Positions 1 to 12,368 of a DNA stretch of 64,000 nt are shown piece after piece (position 1 is the stretch's first letter; each line of letters starts with the position of its first letter). Where the stretch lies: positions 289,857 through 353,856 of the forward strand of contig JASANC010005440.1 in assembly GCA_030248135.1 (NCBI GenBank). The letters are read 5' to 3'. The notes under the pieces are model-generated. The model searched no databases. It was not told where the DNA came from and worked only from the letters and a program-made list of their open reading frames with translations. The position numbers and the translations under genes were made by a program. The stretch is from Theristus sp. LFF4_11 (taxonomy: Eukaryota; Nematoda; Chromadorea; Monhysterida; Xyalidae).

Positions 1-3000
1 GGCTCGGTGGGGGCTGGAGTCGTCGGCACGGTGCTGGGAGGCGGCGAGGATGTGGTTGTGGGCGGTTCTGGAAATATTATTAAGTACGAATATGTGCATA
101 TTTTTAAGCAGAATCGTTTGCTTTGACTTTTTTAGCGTTCTTAGTGACAGTACGCACATACTACCCGTATAGTCTTGCATGTGAGATCTCTCCCATTTAT
201 CATATAAGACGCACAAAACTGAACGGACTCAACGGAGTGTAACATGGCGAGACGCAGGAAAAAAAACAAAAAAAAATCAAATTTTGCCTTTGTCAAATTT
301 TCACCTGGGGATTGCAGTGGGCTGGAGAAGATCGATCCAGTAAGGGCCCCAATATTCATTTTATGAGTCCTCCTCCCACTAATAAAAACGTTACACAAAA
401 TTACACTCTTCATTTTTTTGGTTTGATTTCAATTTGCGCCTTGTTTATGCATACCGGTATGCAAGACGTTACGGTATGATCTTTTCACACCAATTTCAAA
501 TTCTCAGTAATTTTTTTAAAGCTTTCAACCATATTACCCAGCGTTATTTGACAAATAATGTTCTGTGGTGTAGAACACTGCGTCGTTCCACCACGAAACG
601 TCCCTTCTGAAGTTAGAACCGCCTCTGGGCAATTGCCATCTTTTTTTTCACCATCAGACCACAAAATCGTGCCACCCTGTGAGTGTAGAAAAATTTTGAA
701 AACCACTATGAAGAGCGTTTTTTGTGACACTATAGTGTACCTGTGAAAACGTCCCGACCGAACTTTAGAACCTGCGAAAAGTTTTTATCCGAAAACATTG
801 CACTTGGTTTCACCACGTACAATTAATTGCCAATTACATGCAACTCTTCCAGCTGTACCGTATACCAAAGTTTTGCATGTATTCTGCGAAAATAGTGGCA
901 GGTTGGAATTGGAATTTACAACATACTTTACATAGTGCTTTGGAATTTACAATGATTTTGAACCTTTTACTTTTTACTTTGCTACACTGAACAGGCGGCA
1001 GCTTCTGCATGAATAACGAAGTGAATCGCTGTGAAGGGCGCGTTTTCAGGTTCGGCTACAGATATACAGAATGCTGCAAGCGGGTGAAGGTTGCCAAAAA
1101 AATTGGACCCGTGGCGAAAGTTGTCCTTTTCCACAGTTCAGAGCAATTTTACATACCTCACCCATTTTATTGAAACTGTTTCTACTCTTACTTTTACCCA
1201 TTTCCTTTTTGGTTCAATGAATATAGGCATTATGGCCATACCATATCAAGGATTCAAACGCAAACGGTTCCATTCCAATTCCAACCAAATATGCGCACAT
1301 CACTGGATAGCTTTGGAAAAATCTAAAAATTCGCACGGGTGCATACCAAACACTAACTTTTAGCTTGTTAGCAAGTACCGCCACAAGCGTTTGCGTGCTG
1401 CTGATCTTCACACCTTCTGCCTGTTTCAGCGAGAACAAACTGCCTTTTCGATCATTTCGCTGCAGATTCTTTTCGCAGTAGCCTTTTGCCTCTTCCCAGC
1501 TCGCCTTACCGTTCACCTTGTAAAAGCACCGTGTTTCGCCCGTACCAAGCTGAATTCAACCAAACGGCTCAATTAGCTGAATTTGTTTAATTTCTATTTC
1601 TTTTTCGAGTCTGTTCTCATGCCAGTCCCCGAATCCCCTCCTAACAAACAAACCTATTCTCAATCCTGTTTCAAATCCTAGTCCTTTTTCTCAATTCTGT
1701 TCCCAAATCCCAGTTCCATTTCTATTCCTATTTTAGTCAACGAAAACTGCTCCAATGAACTGCCACGGAATCATCGATTTTGTGTCTCAGCAGTGCTGTG
1801 CGAACAAAAAAGAAGCAATTTTTTCGGTAAGCTAGCGCTTCATACAAGTAAAAACAAAAAACATCTTTCGGAAAATATGATAGGTAATTGGATTCAGAAT
1901 GGGACTGGGAATAAATAGGATTAGAATTAGAAGTAGGGTTGGGAAGGATTATGATTCGAAATATTCGATTCGATTGAGAGGACTCGGACTTCTAGTGGCG
2001 TAAGAATGGCATGGGGTATGGATTTATTTTTTTTGCGTTACGTCTGTAAGGACTAGCCTTTAACAGTTTTGCAGCTTCAGCTGATGAAAACCACTGCAAT
2101 AAAAATAAACTTGAAACAATAATGTCCAGTGTCCTGTCCGCTTAGGTGTCCTTCACGGTGTGTTTGTCCCCCGGAAACAAGTGTAAAAATGTCGATTTTA
2201 TTTCACCGGACTGGGACACCACGCGGAACACCCTGGCGGGCAGAACACGGCACTTTTTAGCGTCGTTAGTTTTTTTAGTGTTTCTGACCTCATAATCGTA
2301 AAGGTTGGTGATGTTGATGAGCTCAGATGTTGCCGTGATAGGAGCCTGGCAGATATGATCTGCAAAGCGAAATTGATTTGTTCAACATTTTGCGGGATTA
2401 AAAGCAAAAAAGAGAAGTTTACCTGTCGTTTCACCAATCTGCACGAAGGCAATGAGCATCAGCCAAATCGACCACATCATGCAACAGCAGATCTTGACTG
2501 TGGCCAGTTGAAATAAAAAAAGGCCTGATGAATGGGGGATGATGATTTGGTCTTGTTGTTTTTGTGCTGGCGGTTGTTGGGATTGTTTGGCGGTGGTGGG
2601 CGATCCGATATGTAAGGAAAACGAAAGTGAAAAACGTAGAGAATGAACAGTTTGAGCCCAATGCTTTTCTATTATAAGCCTTAATGATTCAGTGTCCTTG
2701 ACCGGTTTGAGAAATCCGAAAGTGAATCCAAAACTATTTCAAAGCCATTATTTCAAAAATTAAGTGGGTGATTTTTGCCATCTGTGATCAGTTTTATAAA
2801 AGTGAGTAGTGTCTGAAAAGTGAGTTTTACTACAGGGTGTTCCAAAAATTAGACCACAACAAATTCCGGTTGAAAATTTGATTAGCAAAAAATTTATGGC
2901 AGTGAACCGGCAGAATGAAATAATTCGGTGCTGAATTTTTGATCGCGGTTGTTCGGCAGTTTGAGTCGAACAAAGCAATAAACAAACAAGGGCAAACATT

Positions 3001-4032
3001 TCTGAGTTTTTGTTGGTGGTCGAAACGGAAGATTCACTATGCCATCAAAAAGTTTTTTCACAGTTTACTTAATTTATTACATTCAATTAGGTATTCATGA
3101 TTCACTTCCCAATCCAATTCACTTCTTGATGTACAGAAAACACAGACAGATGAAAAAATAGAAAATCTTTTCATAAAAACGGTTGCTTTTCCGTGCCATC
3201 CCTACTTTTATCACCAGCACATCACGTTATATCACCAGCACATTCAAGACCAACATCACCACGACCACGACCGCAATAACGACAAACGAAACCGTATGGC
3301 ACGTTGACCTGCATGAAGTTTTCTATTGCTGCAAGTCTTCATTCTCAAAAAGTTAAATAAAGGGCCAGAGTATATAGCCCGAGTGGACATTTTCAAGTTT
3401 CAAGTAACACGTTTCTTGTACTGTAGTTGAGAAACATGACGTTATTTTGAGCGACAAACAAAGTCGGTCTTAAAAAGCACCGATTTTCACAGCTAACTGC
3501 AAACACTGAGGGCATACGGTGTACGGTAAAGACGGTATTTAGTCTCGATTCGACTTTCCATCGAGACCTTTCTCTCACGTCGAGACAGAGGTTTAGAGCG
3601 CATTACACTGCACGTTGCTGAGTGTTCCCTTTTTGGGCACAGCTTTTCAGATTCAAATCGGTTTTGATAAGATGAATACAGCATGTCATGAAACATTTGT
3701 TTGACAAATTTGGTCATGAAAGCTTCATGGCACTTCTTTTTAACTCTGTCGACGAATGCGTTGTTCGCCCTATTGTCTTTTCATTGTACAGCCAAGTGCC
3801 ACTGATGGACCACAGAGTGCGGTAACAAAAACCGGAGGCCCAAAGTTTACGGTAACCGCCAAGTCCGGTCTCGACACGATCTTGCACCAAGACCGTACAC
3901 TCTGTCGCTCACTATTTCTCATTTCACTGCCTCTTGCTTGCGTTCTCTCTGTGTGTGCTCACAAACTTTGTCGCGTTCGTTGGCACCGCCGTTTTGTTTG
4001 CCTCGAGGGCTGGCGTCGTGAGCACGATCGGG
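1..4032. repeat. Tandem array unit 1 (lectin gene plus spacer)
   Basis: The sequence from base 1 is repeated from 4033, and its first stretch again from 11321, so the region is a head-to-tail segmental duplication. Unit 1 holds lectin copy 1 on the minus strand, then a gene-free spacer (2481-4032). The spacer matches unit 2 around 10034-11320 closely apart from small indels. The 5' end of unit 1 lies outside the window, so the array may extend to the left. Confidence 0.9.
485..2480 (-). CDS. Secreted C-type lectin-like protein, copy 1 (4 exons, 170 aa)
   Basis: Model: complement(join(485..676,1358..1549,2289..2359,2423..2480)), 513 nt including the stop. Exon 1 encodes a signal peptide (starts MMWSIWLMLIAFVQ). 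Exon 2 is a short linker with DHICQAP. Exon 3 gives the first half of a C-type lectin fold (GETRCFYKVNGKASWEEAK, then GYCEKN). Exon 4 gives the second half, with ILWSDG, a Cys in NCPEAV, and the paired Cys of TTQCSTPQNIICQ. It is a single small domain without the classical EPN/QPD sugar motif, so sugar binding cannot be assumed. Introns are GT-AG; the intron-2 donor is GAG|GTCAGA. Copies 2 and 3 have identical exon phases and a 71-nt exon 2. Likely secreted, perhaps immune or mucosal by analogy with invertebrate CTL families. The fold call is strong; the function is inference. Confidence 0.86.
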
Positions 4033-4502
4033 GGCTCGGTGGGGGCTGGAGTCGTCGGCACGGTGCTGGGAGGCGGCGGGGATGTGGTGGTGGCAGGTTC
4101 TGGAAATAGCATTAAGTACGAATATGTGCATATTTTTAAACAAATTCGTTTGCTTTGACTTTTTAGCGTTCTTAGTGACAGTACGCACGCACATACTACC
4201 CGTATAGTCTTGCATGTGAGATCTCTCCCATTTATCATATAAGACGCCAAAACTGAACGGACTCAACGGAGTGTAACATGGCGGGACGTAGGAAAAAAAT
4301 GAAGTTTCGCCTTTGTCAAATTTTCACCTGGGGATTGCAGTGGGCTGGAGAAGATCGATCCAGTAAGGGCCCCAATATTCATTGTATAAGTCCTCCTCCC
4401 ACTAAAAAAACGTTACACAAAATTACACTTCATTTTTTTGATTTTGAAATTTTGCGCCTTGTTTATGCATACCGGTATGCAAGACTTTACGGTATGATCT
4501 TT
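2481..4502. other. Gene-free spacer between lectin copies 1 and 2
   Basis: No convincing exon is seen in this stretch. It carries AT-rich spacer sequence repeated at 10034-11320. It also has short tracts at 3500-3890 (tctcgacacgat, ttacggta) that recur inside the palindromic element at 15064-17764, suggesting an old copy of that element. A Pro/Thr-coding or Gly-coding tract lies at 3930-4115 and is listed separately. Confidence 0.6.
3930..4115 (-). other. Orphan Pro/Thr-rich open tract (possible mucin-like exon)
   Basis: On the minus strand this tract reads PATTTSPPPPSTVPTTP followed by PTEPPIVLTTP, with two N-glycosylation sequons (NKT, NAT): a mucin-like, O-glycosylation-prone stretch. The same DNA read on the plus strand is Gly/Val-rich. 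It lies about 390 nt downstream of the lectin copy 2 stop in the transcription sense, and copies sit at the unit borders (1-75 partial, 11221-11405). It could be an alternative 3' exon of the lectin genes, a remnant of a mucin-like gene, or simple repeat. I found no splice chain that joins it to the lectin exons. Confidence 0.35.
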
Positions 4503-6540
4503 TCACACCAATTTCAAGTTGTCAGTAATTTTTTTAAAGTTTTCAATCATATTACCCAGCGTGATTTGACAAACAATGTTCTGTGGTGTAGAACACTGCG
4601 TCGTTCCACCACGAGTCCCTTCTGAAGTTAGAACCGCCTCTGGGCAATTGCCATCTTTTTTTTCACCATCAGACCACAAAATCGTGCCACCCTGTGAGTG
4701 TAGAAAAATTTTGAAAACCACTATGAAGAGCGTTTTTTGTGACACTTTATAGTGTACCTGTGAAAACGTCCCGACCGAACTTTAGAACCTGCGAAAAGTT
4801 TTTATCCGAAAACATTGCACTTGGTTTCACCACGTACAATTAATTGCCAATTACATGCAACTCTTCCAGCTGTACCGTATATCAAAGTTTTGCATGTATT
4901 CTGCGAAAATAGTGGCAGGTTGGAATTGGAATTTACAACATACTTTACATAGTGCTTTGGAATTTACAATGATTTTGAACCTTTTACTTTTTACTTTGCT
5001 ACACTGAAGTACAGGCGGCAGCTTCTGCATGAATAACGAAGTGAATCGCTGTGAAGGGCGCGTTTTCAGGTTCGGCTACAGATATACAGAATGCTGCAAG
5101 CGGGTGAAGGTTGCCAAAAAAATTGGACCCGTGGCGAAAGTTGTCCTTTTCCACAGTTCAGAGCAATTTTACATACCTCACCCATTTTTATTGAAACTGT
5201 TTCTACTCTTACTTTTACCCATTTCATTTTTGGTTCAATGAATATAGGCATTATGGCCATATGTACCATATCAAGGATTCAAACGCAAACGGTTCCATTC
5301 CAATTCCAACCAAATATGCGCACATCACTGGATAGCTTTGGAAAAATCTAAAAATTCGCACGGGTGCATACCAAACACTAACTTTTAGCTTGTTAGCAAG
5401 TACCGCCACAAGCGTTTGCGTGCTGCTGATCTTCACACCTTCTGCCTGTTTCAGCGAGAACAAACTGCCTTTTCGATCATTTCGCTGCAGCTTTTCGCAG
5501 TAGCCTTTTGCCTTTTCCCAGCTCGCCTTACCGTTCACCTTGTAAAAGCACCGTGTTTCGCCCGTACCAAGCTGAATTCAACCAAACGGCTCAATTAGCT
5601 CAATTAATCCAATTTCTATTTCTTTTTCGAGTCTGTTCTCATACCAGTCCCCGAATCCCCTCCTAACAAACCTATTCTCAATCCTGTTTCAAATCCTAGT
5701 CCTTTTCTCAATTCTATTTCCAATCACATTCCCAATCCCACTTCTATTCCTATTCTAGTCAACAAAAACTGCTCCAATGAACTGCCACGGAATCGTCGAA
5801 TTTGAGTCTCAGCAGTGCTGTGTGAACAAAAAAGAAGCATTTTTCGGCTAGCTAGCGCTTTATACAAGTAAAAACGAAAAACATCTTTGGGAAAATTATG
5901 ATCGGGAATTGGATTCGGACTAGGACGGTGAATAGGATTGGAATTAGAAGTAGGGTTGGGAAGGATTATGATTCGAAGTGTGATTGAGAATAGGACTCGG
6001 GCTCCTAGTGGCGTAAGAATGACATGTGATATGGTTTTCTTTTTTTTTTTGCGTTACGTCTGTAAGGACTAGCCTTTAACAGTTTTGCAGCTTCAGCTGA
6101 TGAAAACCACTGCAATAAAAATAAACTTGAAAGAATAATGTCCAGTGTCCTGTCCGCTTAGGTGTCCTTCACGGTGTCTATGTCCCCGGAAACAAAAGTG
6201 TCAAAAAAACGTCGAGCGTGGTGTTGCCAGTTGTCACTTATATTTCACGTGACTGGGACACCCACACCACGCGGAACACCCTGGCTGGCAGAACATCGGA
6301 CACTTGTTTGGGCACTTTTTAGCGTCGTTAGTTTTTTTTAGTGTTTCTGACCTCAAAATCGTAAAGGTTGGTGATGTTGATGAGCTCAGATGTTGCCGTG
6401 ATAGGAGCCTGGCAGATTTGGTCTGCAAAGCGAAATTGATTTGTTTAACATTTTGCGGGATGAAAAGCAAAAAAGAGAAGTTTACCTGTCGTTCCACCAA
6501 TCTGCACGAAGGCAATGAGCATCAACAAAATCGACCACAT
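4503..6540 (-). CDS. Secreted C-type lectin-like protein, copy 2 (4 exons, 167 aa)
   Basis: Model: complement(join(4503..4691,5383..5571,6352..6422,6486..6540)), 504 nt. This is a near-identical paralog of copy 1. The first of the two tandem Met codons is changed to GTG, so translation probably starts at the second. Exon 3 lacks one codon (CEKLQRN against CEKNLQRN) and exon 4 lacks one codon, both in frame. Signal peptide, lectin half-domains and the conserved C-terminal Cys pair (TTQCSTPQNIVCQ) are kept. An extra A in a poly-A run near 6340 looks like a frameshift only if exon 2 is read through; with the GAG|GTCAGA donor it is intronic and the frame is intact. In-frame indels argue that both copies are functional. 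Confidence 0.85.
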
Positions 6541-6756
6541 CACGCAACAGCAGATCTTGACTGTGGCCAGTTGAAATAAAAAAGGCCAGGTGATTGGCGG
6601 ATGATGACTTGCACTTGTTGTTCTTGTGCTGGCTGCTGTTAGAATTGGTTGGTTGTTGTTGGCGATCCGATATGTAAAGAAAACGAAAGTGAAAAACGTA
6701 GAGAATGAACAGTTTGAGCCCAATGCTTTTTTATTATAAGCCTTAACTAGCCTATT

Positions 6757-9700
6757 GACCCGAGCATATGTGGCTTAATCAATGCCAAGCCTTTTTGGCA
6801 TTGACTTAGAAAGAAAAAACAGTAACGTTTACTGATAAATAACCCTGAAGAAAATTTACCTTGTGCTGCCGTGAAGCCGTCTACAATACAATATTTTTTA
6901 ATGTATTTAAATAAATAAAAAATGCGAAGTTTATGATTTTGCTATTTTTACCCGTTTACCCTAACCGAAGGCAAGCCTTTTTGTAAGTGAAGTAAAATTG
7001 AAAAAAAAAATAATAAAAACTAAAATTTTTTCATTTACCCGTTTTAAAAAGCTAATGCTTTTTTACCCGTTTACCTAAGCCAAGCCTTTTTTGCAAAGTG
7101 AAAATGCGAAATTTATGATTTTGCTATTTTTACCCGCTCACCCTAACCTAAGTCAAACCTTTTGTAAGTTAAGTAAGATTGAATAAAAAAATACAAAAAT
7201 TAACGTTTTTTTTCGATAAAAAATACCCGTTTTAAAATGCTAATGCTTCTTTTACCCGGTTACCCTAACATAAGCCAAGCCTTTTTTCTAAAGTGAAATG
7301 AATAGAAGAACGTTAAAACGTATTCTGACGGCAGATTTGTGCAAGAAATTGGGAAAAACTAATCAGAATTTTTTCTCACTAAATAACTTTATTTTATTTC
7401 GTATTCAAACTTCGTTCGGGCGCGAACCAACTTTTCAGCTGTGCGGCTTTTCCACACATCATTCAACATTACTCTGCCTCCTTCACACAAAAAGATAATA
7501 TCAATTTCAATGAAATTTACTTGTTTTGAATCCAAAGTGCAACTTGCAATGCCGATGTCGATGCGCGTTTTGCAACCCGATTTTTAAAAAGAAAAAGTTC
7601 AAACTTTTTTCAAAGACGGTTTTGTTACATCTTTCCCAGTCGATCATCAAGTTTTGATCAGCCACGCTTCAATTTGCATATGCTGCGCTGAACTGTCTCT
7701 GTTGACCAAAGAGTATCATGATGACTTTAGCTATGAAGAGCGACGTTTTGAGAAAACACTGTCATCTGTCTATAATAAAATGGAGTTTTCTTAAGTAGCA
7801 AAAAAGGGTAGCCAATTCAAATTGCAAAAAAGGGCCACGCACAGACACTTTGTAAATTTAATAATATAGACTAGCCAATTGACCCGACCGTATGTGGCTT
7901 AATCAATGCCAGGCATTTTTGGTGAAGTGGCATTGACTTAGAAAGAAAAACAGTAACGTTTACTGAATAATAACCCTGAAGAAAATTTACCTTGTGCTGC
8001 CGTGAAGTCGCCTACAATACAATATTTTTTAATGTTTTTAAATAAATAAAAAATGCGAAGTTTATGATTTTGCTATTTTTACCCGTTTACCCTAACCGAA
8101 GGCAAGCCTTTTTGTAAGTGAAGTAAAATTGAATAAAAAATATAAAAACTAACATTTTTTTCATTTACCTGTTTTAAAAAGCTAATGCTTTTTTTACCCG
8201 TTTACCAAAGCCAAGCCTTTTTTGTAAAGTAAAAATGCGAAGTTTATGATTTTGCTTTTTTCCCCGTTCACCCTAACCTAAGTCAAGCCTTATTGTATGT
8301 GAAGTAAGATTGAATAAAAAACATAAAAAGCAGCGTTTTTTTTCAATTACCCGTTTTAAAAAGCTAATGCTTCTTTTACCCGTTTACCTAAGCCAAGCTT
8401 TTTTTGCAAACTAAAAATGCGAAGCTTATGATTTTGCTATTTTCACCCGTTCACCCTAACCTAAGTCAAGCCTTTTTGTAAGTTAAGTAAGATTGAATAA
8501 AAATATAAAAATTAACGTTTTTTTCATTAAAAAATACCCGTTTTAAAAAGCTAATGCTTCTTTCACCCGGTTACCCTAACATAAGCCAAGCCTTTTTTCT
8601 AAAGTGAAAATGACCCGAGCGTATGTGGCTTAATCAATGCCAAGCTATTTTGGTGAAGTGGCATTGACTTAAAAAGAAAAAACAGTAACGTTTACTGAAT
8701 AATAAACCTGAAGAAAATTTACCTTGTGCTGCCGTTAAGTCGCCTACACAATACAATATTTTTAATGTATTTAAATAAATAAAAAATGCGAAATTTATGA
8801 TTTTGCTATTTTTACCCGTTTACCCTAACCGAAGGCAAGCCTTTTTGTAAGTGAAGTAAAATTGAATAAAAAATATAAAAACTAACGGTTTTTTCATTTA
8901 CCCGTTTTAAAAAGCTAATGCTTTTTTACCCGTTTACCTAAGCCAAGCCCTTTTTTGTAAAGTGAAAATGCGAAGTTTATGATTTTGCTATTTTTTCCCC
9001 GTTCACTCTAACCTAAGTCAAGCCTTTTTGTATGTGAAGTAAGATTGAATAAAAACATAAAAACTACCGTTTTTTTCAATTACCCGTTTTAAAAAGCTAA
9101 TGCTTCTTTTACCCGTTTACCTAAGCCAAGCCTTTTTTGCAAAGTGAAAATGCGAAGTTTATGATTTTGCTATTTTTACCCGTTCACCCTAACCTAAGTC
9201 AAGCCTTTTTGTAAGTTAAGTAAGATTGAATAAAAAATGTAAAAAATAACGTTTTTTTTTCATTAAAAATACCCGTTTTAAAAAGCTAATGCTTCTTTTA
9301 CCCGGTTACCCTAACATAAGCCAAGCCTTTTTTCTAAAGTGAAAATGAATAGAAGAAACAAAAAAGTGACGTTTATAATTTTGTTTTGCAGTCATTACCC
9401 GTTTACCCCAACATGACGAAAACATTTTGCAAAGTGAAAATGAATGGTAAATACCATTTCGACCCAATTAAAAAACTAACTTTTGTCAGAGACGGTTTTG
9501 TTACATCTTTCGCAGTCGCTCGTCTAGTTTTGAGCAGCAAGTTTTGCCAGTTGCCCATCGTGCGTTACGTTGAAATTATCGCTTTTAACCATGGATCAAT
9601 TTGAAAATGAAACATGGAGTATCAGTTTCAATGAAATTCACTTGTTTTGAATCCAAAGTGCAATTTGCAATGCCGATGTCGATGTGCGTTTTGCAACCCG

Positions 9701-10024
9701 ATTTTTAAAAACAAAAAAGTTCAAACTTTTTTTCAAAGACGGTTTTGTTACATCCTTCCCAGTCGATCATCAAGTTTTGATCAGCCACGCTTCCATTTGC
9801 CTGTTCTGCGCTGAACTGTCTCTGTTGACCAAAGAGTATCATGATGCTCCACTCCAGCTGTGAAGAGCGACGTTTTGAGATCAACTGGCATTAATAAAAA
9901 AATAGGTTAAGGAAATTGAGATGGAGTTTTCTTAAATAGCAAAAATGGGCGCCAATTCAAATTGCCAAAAAGTGCCACACACACACACACAGACAGACAC
10001 TTTGTAAATTTAATAATATAGATA
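6757..10024. repeat. Higher-order tandem repeat block, element-like ends
   Basis: A period of roughly 180 bp built on atgcgaagtttatgattttg, ttttacccgtttaccctaac and aagccaagccttttt recurs at least eight times (near 6920, 7104, 8053, 8236, 8418, 8787, 8967, 9149). Above it is a larger unit: a head (ttgacccgagcgtatgtggc; near 6765, 7880, 8611) and a tail (gacactttgtaaatttaata; near 7847 and 9997). The first tail runs directly into the second head, so this is a head-to-tail tandem of one element with expanded internal repeats. No long ORF, RNA polymerase III box or terminal inverted repeat is seen. It lies in the spacer of unit 2 between lectin copies 2 and 3. Confidence 0.8.
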
Positions 10025-11220
10025 GATGATTCTTGACCGGTTTTAGAAACCCGAAAGTGAATCCAAAACTGCCATTATTTCAAAAATTAAGTGGGTGATT
10101 TTTGCTATCTGTGATCAGTTTTATAAAAGTGAGTAGTGTCTGAAAAGTGAGGAGTTTTACTCCAGGGTGTTCCAAAAATTAGACCACAACAAATTCCGAT
10201 TGAAAAATTGAACCAAGTTTTTTTCGACGGAGGCTTTACATTGGATTGGATTAGCAAAAAAATTATGGCGGTGAACCGGCAGAATGAAATAACTCGGTGC
10301 TGAATTTTATCGCGGTTGATCGGCAGTTTGAGTCAAAGAAAGCAATAAACAAACAAGGGCAAACATTTCTGAGTTTTTTGTTGTGGTCGAAACGGAAGAT
10401 TTACTGGCATCAAAAAGTTTTTTACAGTTTACTTAATTCATTACATTCAATTAGGTATTCATGATTCACTTCACAATCCAATTCACTTCTTGATGTACAG
10501 AAAACAAAGACAGATGAAAAAATGGAAAATCTTTTCATAAAAAACGGTTGCTTTTCCGTGCCATCCCTACTTTTATCACCAGCACATCCCGTTATATCAC
10601 CAGCACATTCAAGACCAACATCACCACGACCACGACCGCAATGACGACAAACGAAACCGCATGGCACGTTGACCTGTATGAAGTTTTCAATTTCTGCAAG
10701 TCTTCATTCTCAGAAGTTGAATAAAGGGCAGAAGCATATAGCCCGAGCGGATATTTTGAAGTTTCAAGTTACACGTTTCTTGCATTGGAGTTAAGAAACA
10801 TGACGTTATTTTGAGCGACAATCAAAGTTGGTCCTAAAAAGCACCGATTTTCACAGTTAACTGCGAGCACTGAGGGCACACAGTGTACGGTAAAGACGGT
10901 ATTTAGTCTCGATACGACTTTGCATCGAGACCTTTCTCCCCACGTCGAGCCAGAGGTTTAGAGGGCAAGTTTCGATAAGATGAATACAGCATGTCATGAA
11001 ACATTTTTTGACAAATTTGCTCATAGAAGCTTCATGGCACTTCTCTCCAACTCTGTCGACGAATGCATTGTCCGCCCTTCTTTTCGTTGTACGGTCAACA
11101 GATAGCTCACAGAGGGCGGTAACAAAAACCGGAGGCCCACAGTTTACAGTAACTGCCGTGTCTGACAAGATCATGCACCACGATCGCACACTCTGTCGCT
11201 CACTATTTTCGCATTTCACT

Positions 11221-11405
11221 GCCTCTTGCTTGCGTTCTCTGTGTGCTCACAAACTTTGTCGCGTTCGTTGGCACCGCCGTTTTGTTTGCCTCGAGGGCTG
11301 GCGTCGTGAGCACGATCGGGGGCTCGGTGGGGGCTGGAGTCGTCGGCACGGTGCTGGGAGGCGGCGGGGATGTGGTTGTGGCAGGTTCTGGAAATAGCAT
11401 CAGCA
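11221..11405 (-). other. Second copy of the Pro/Thr-rich open tract
   Basis: This repeats the tract at 3930-4115 almost exactly, again reading PATTTSPPPPSTVPTTP on the minus strand, and lies about 960 nt beyond the stop of lectin copy 3. It marks the border between units 2 and 3, after which similarity to the other units fades. The open frame is kept in both copies but it has no recognisable start, splice chain or fold. Confidence 0.33.
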
Positions 11406-11674
11406 TCATTCACATGTGTATTTTTGTAATTTCACATGATCTGTGCTTTTTGAAAGTTGTACGACAAACACGAACTGCCGCATATCTTTACTCAACACGA
11501 CCACACACACTAAAAAGACCAAACCCGAAACCAGTACCAACACACCAAACTCTACGCCAAACTACACAAAAATTAAATTCTGAGCGTTTTTTGAGCACCA
11601 GACTCACAGTAAACCCAGGGTCGCGTTTTCCGGCCATCTATTTGCAGGCGATCGTTTTGTGATTTGTTTCCAGC

Positions 11675-12118
11675 TACCGTATTACCTGCAATAAACCCCC
11701 ATGGGGGATTAGTGCGTCAGCGACTTTTAGGGGTGGGGGTTTATTGGTGGGGGGATTATTGGTGGGGGGTTTATTTACAAATTCTAGGGGTGGGGGTTTG
11801 TTGAAAAATAGCAAAAATACCTTGCATGGCAGGCAAGAAAGTCGCAGAAACTTCTACTTTTCACAGAGATTTTTTTTGTAACAGCCTTTTTTAATGAAAA
11901 TACCATTAACTCATCCCTTTGGGGGCTTTGGTAGCACAATTTCACCAATGTCACCGCATTCAGCCACTGAATTCGCTGGGTATGTGTTTCAAATAGGTTT
12001 GTAATTAACCCCCATGGGGGATTATTTGTCGGGGGGATTATTCGGAAACTTGTCGTGGGGGTGGGGGTTTATTGGTGGGGGGATTAATGGCGGGGGGATT
12101 AATGGGGGTAATACGGTA
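11675..12118. mobile_element. Inverted-repeat element with TA flanks, G-tract rich (copy 1)
   Basis: Terminal inverted repeats are CCGTATTACC and GGTAATACGG, each bordered by TA, consistent with a Tc1/mariner-type TSD. Subterminal DNA is made of short G-run repeats such as gggggtttattggtgggggg and palindromes around cccccatggggg. The middle has tagcacaatttcaccaatg, found again in reverse orientation near 26220 in a second copy (25011-26490). There is no transposase, so it is a MITE-like non-autonomous element. The G-runs could form quadruplexes. Confidence 0.75.
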
Positions 12119-12368
12119 TTCGCCAATTGGTGAGCGGTGAGTCGGGTGCTCAAAACGCTCAGATTTTAGTTTTACACATAGTTTGGCATGAAGTTTGGTC
12201 TTAGTATGCAGTTTCCTTTGTTTTGGTATTTTTAGCGTACACGCGTTATACAAAGTCACTTTTTGTGGCACGCAATTTCAATTCATTTTTTAGAATGTGA
12301 ATCGACAGACACCTTGTAAATCGTAGTTTTACACCGTAACCGATGTATACCGCATATTTGGTCATTTT

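Larger units (their letters stand above)
4033..11320. repeat. Tandem array unit 2, interrupted by a repeat block
   Basis: Unit 2 is colinear with unit 1: 4033-6746 matches 1-2680 and 10034-11320 matches about 2700-4032. The two parts are separated by roughly 3.3 kb of tandem repeats at 6757-10024 that are absent from unit 1, so that insertion postdates the duplication or was lost from unit 1. Similarity in exons and introns is high by eye, implying a fairly recent duplication. Confidence 0.88.

Noticed and set aside
1005..1105. Additional lectin exon (reads AFCISVAEPENAPFTAIHF)
   Set aside because: It looked lectin-like, but exons 3 and 4 join directly in phase 0 and align end to end with copy 3, leaving no room for it.
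3934..4158. Plus-strand Gly/Val-rich hydrophobic open frame
   Set aside because: It is the complement of the Pro/Thr-rich frame and has no splice chain or family match; the minus-strand reading with sequons is at least as likely.
6325..6352. Apparent frameshift and stop in lectin copy 2 (extra A in a poly-A run)
   Set aside because: With the donor GAG|GTCAGA shared by copies 1 and 2, the run is intronic and the frame stays open.
6900..9350. Regular repeats that could suggest a CRISPR array
   Set aside because: The repeats are about 180 bp, degenerate and without unique spacers, in a eukaryotic intergenic region.
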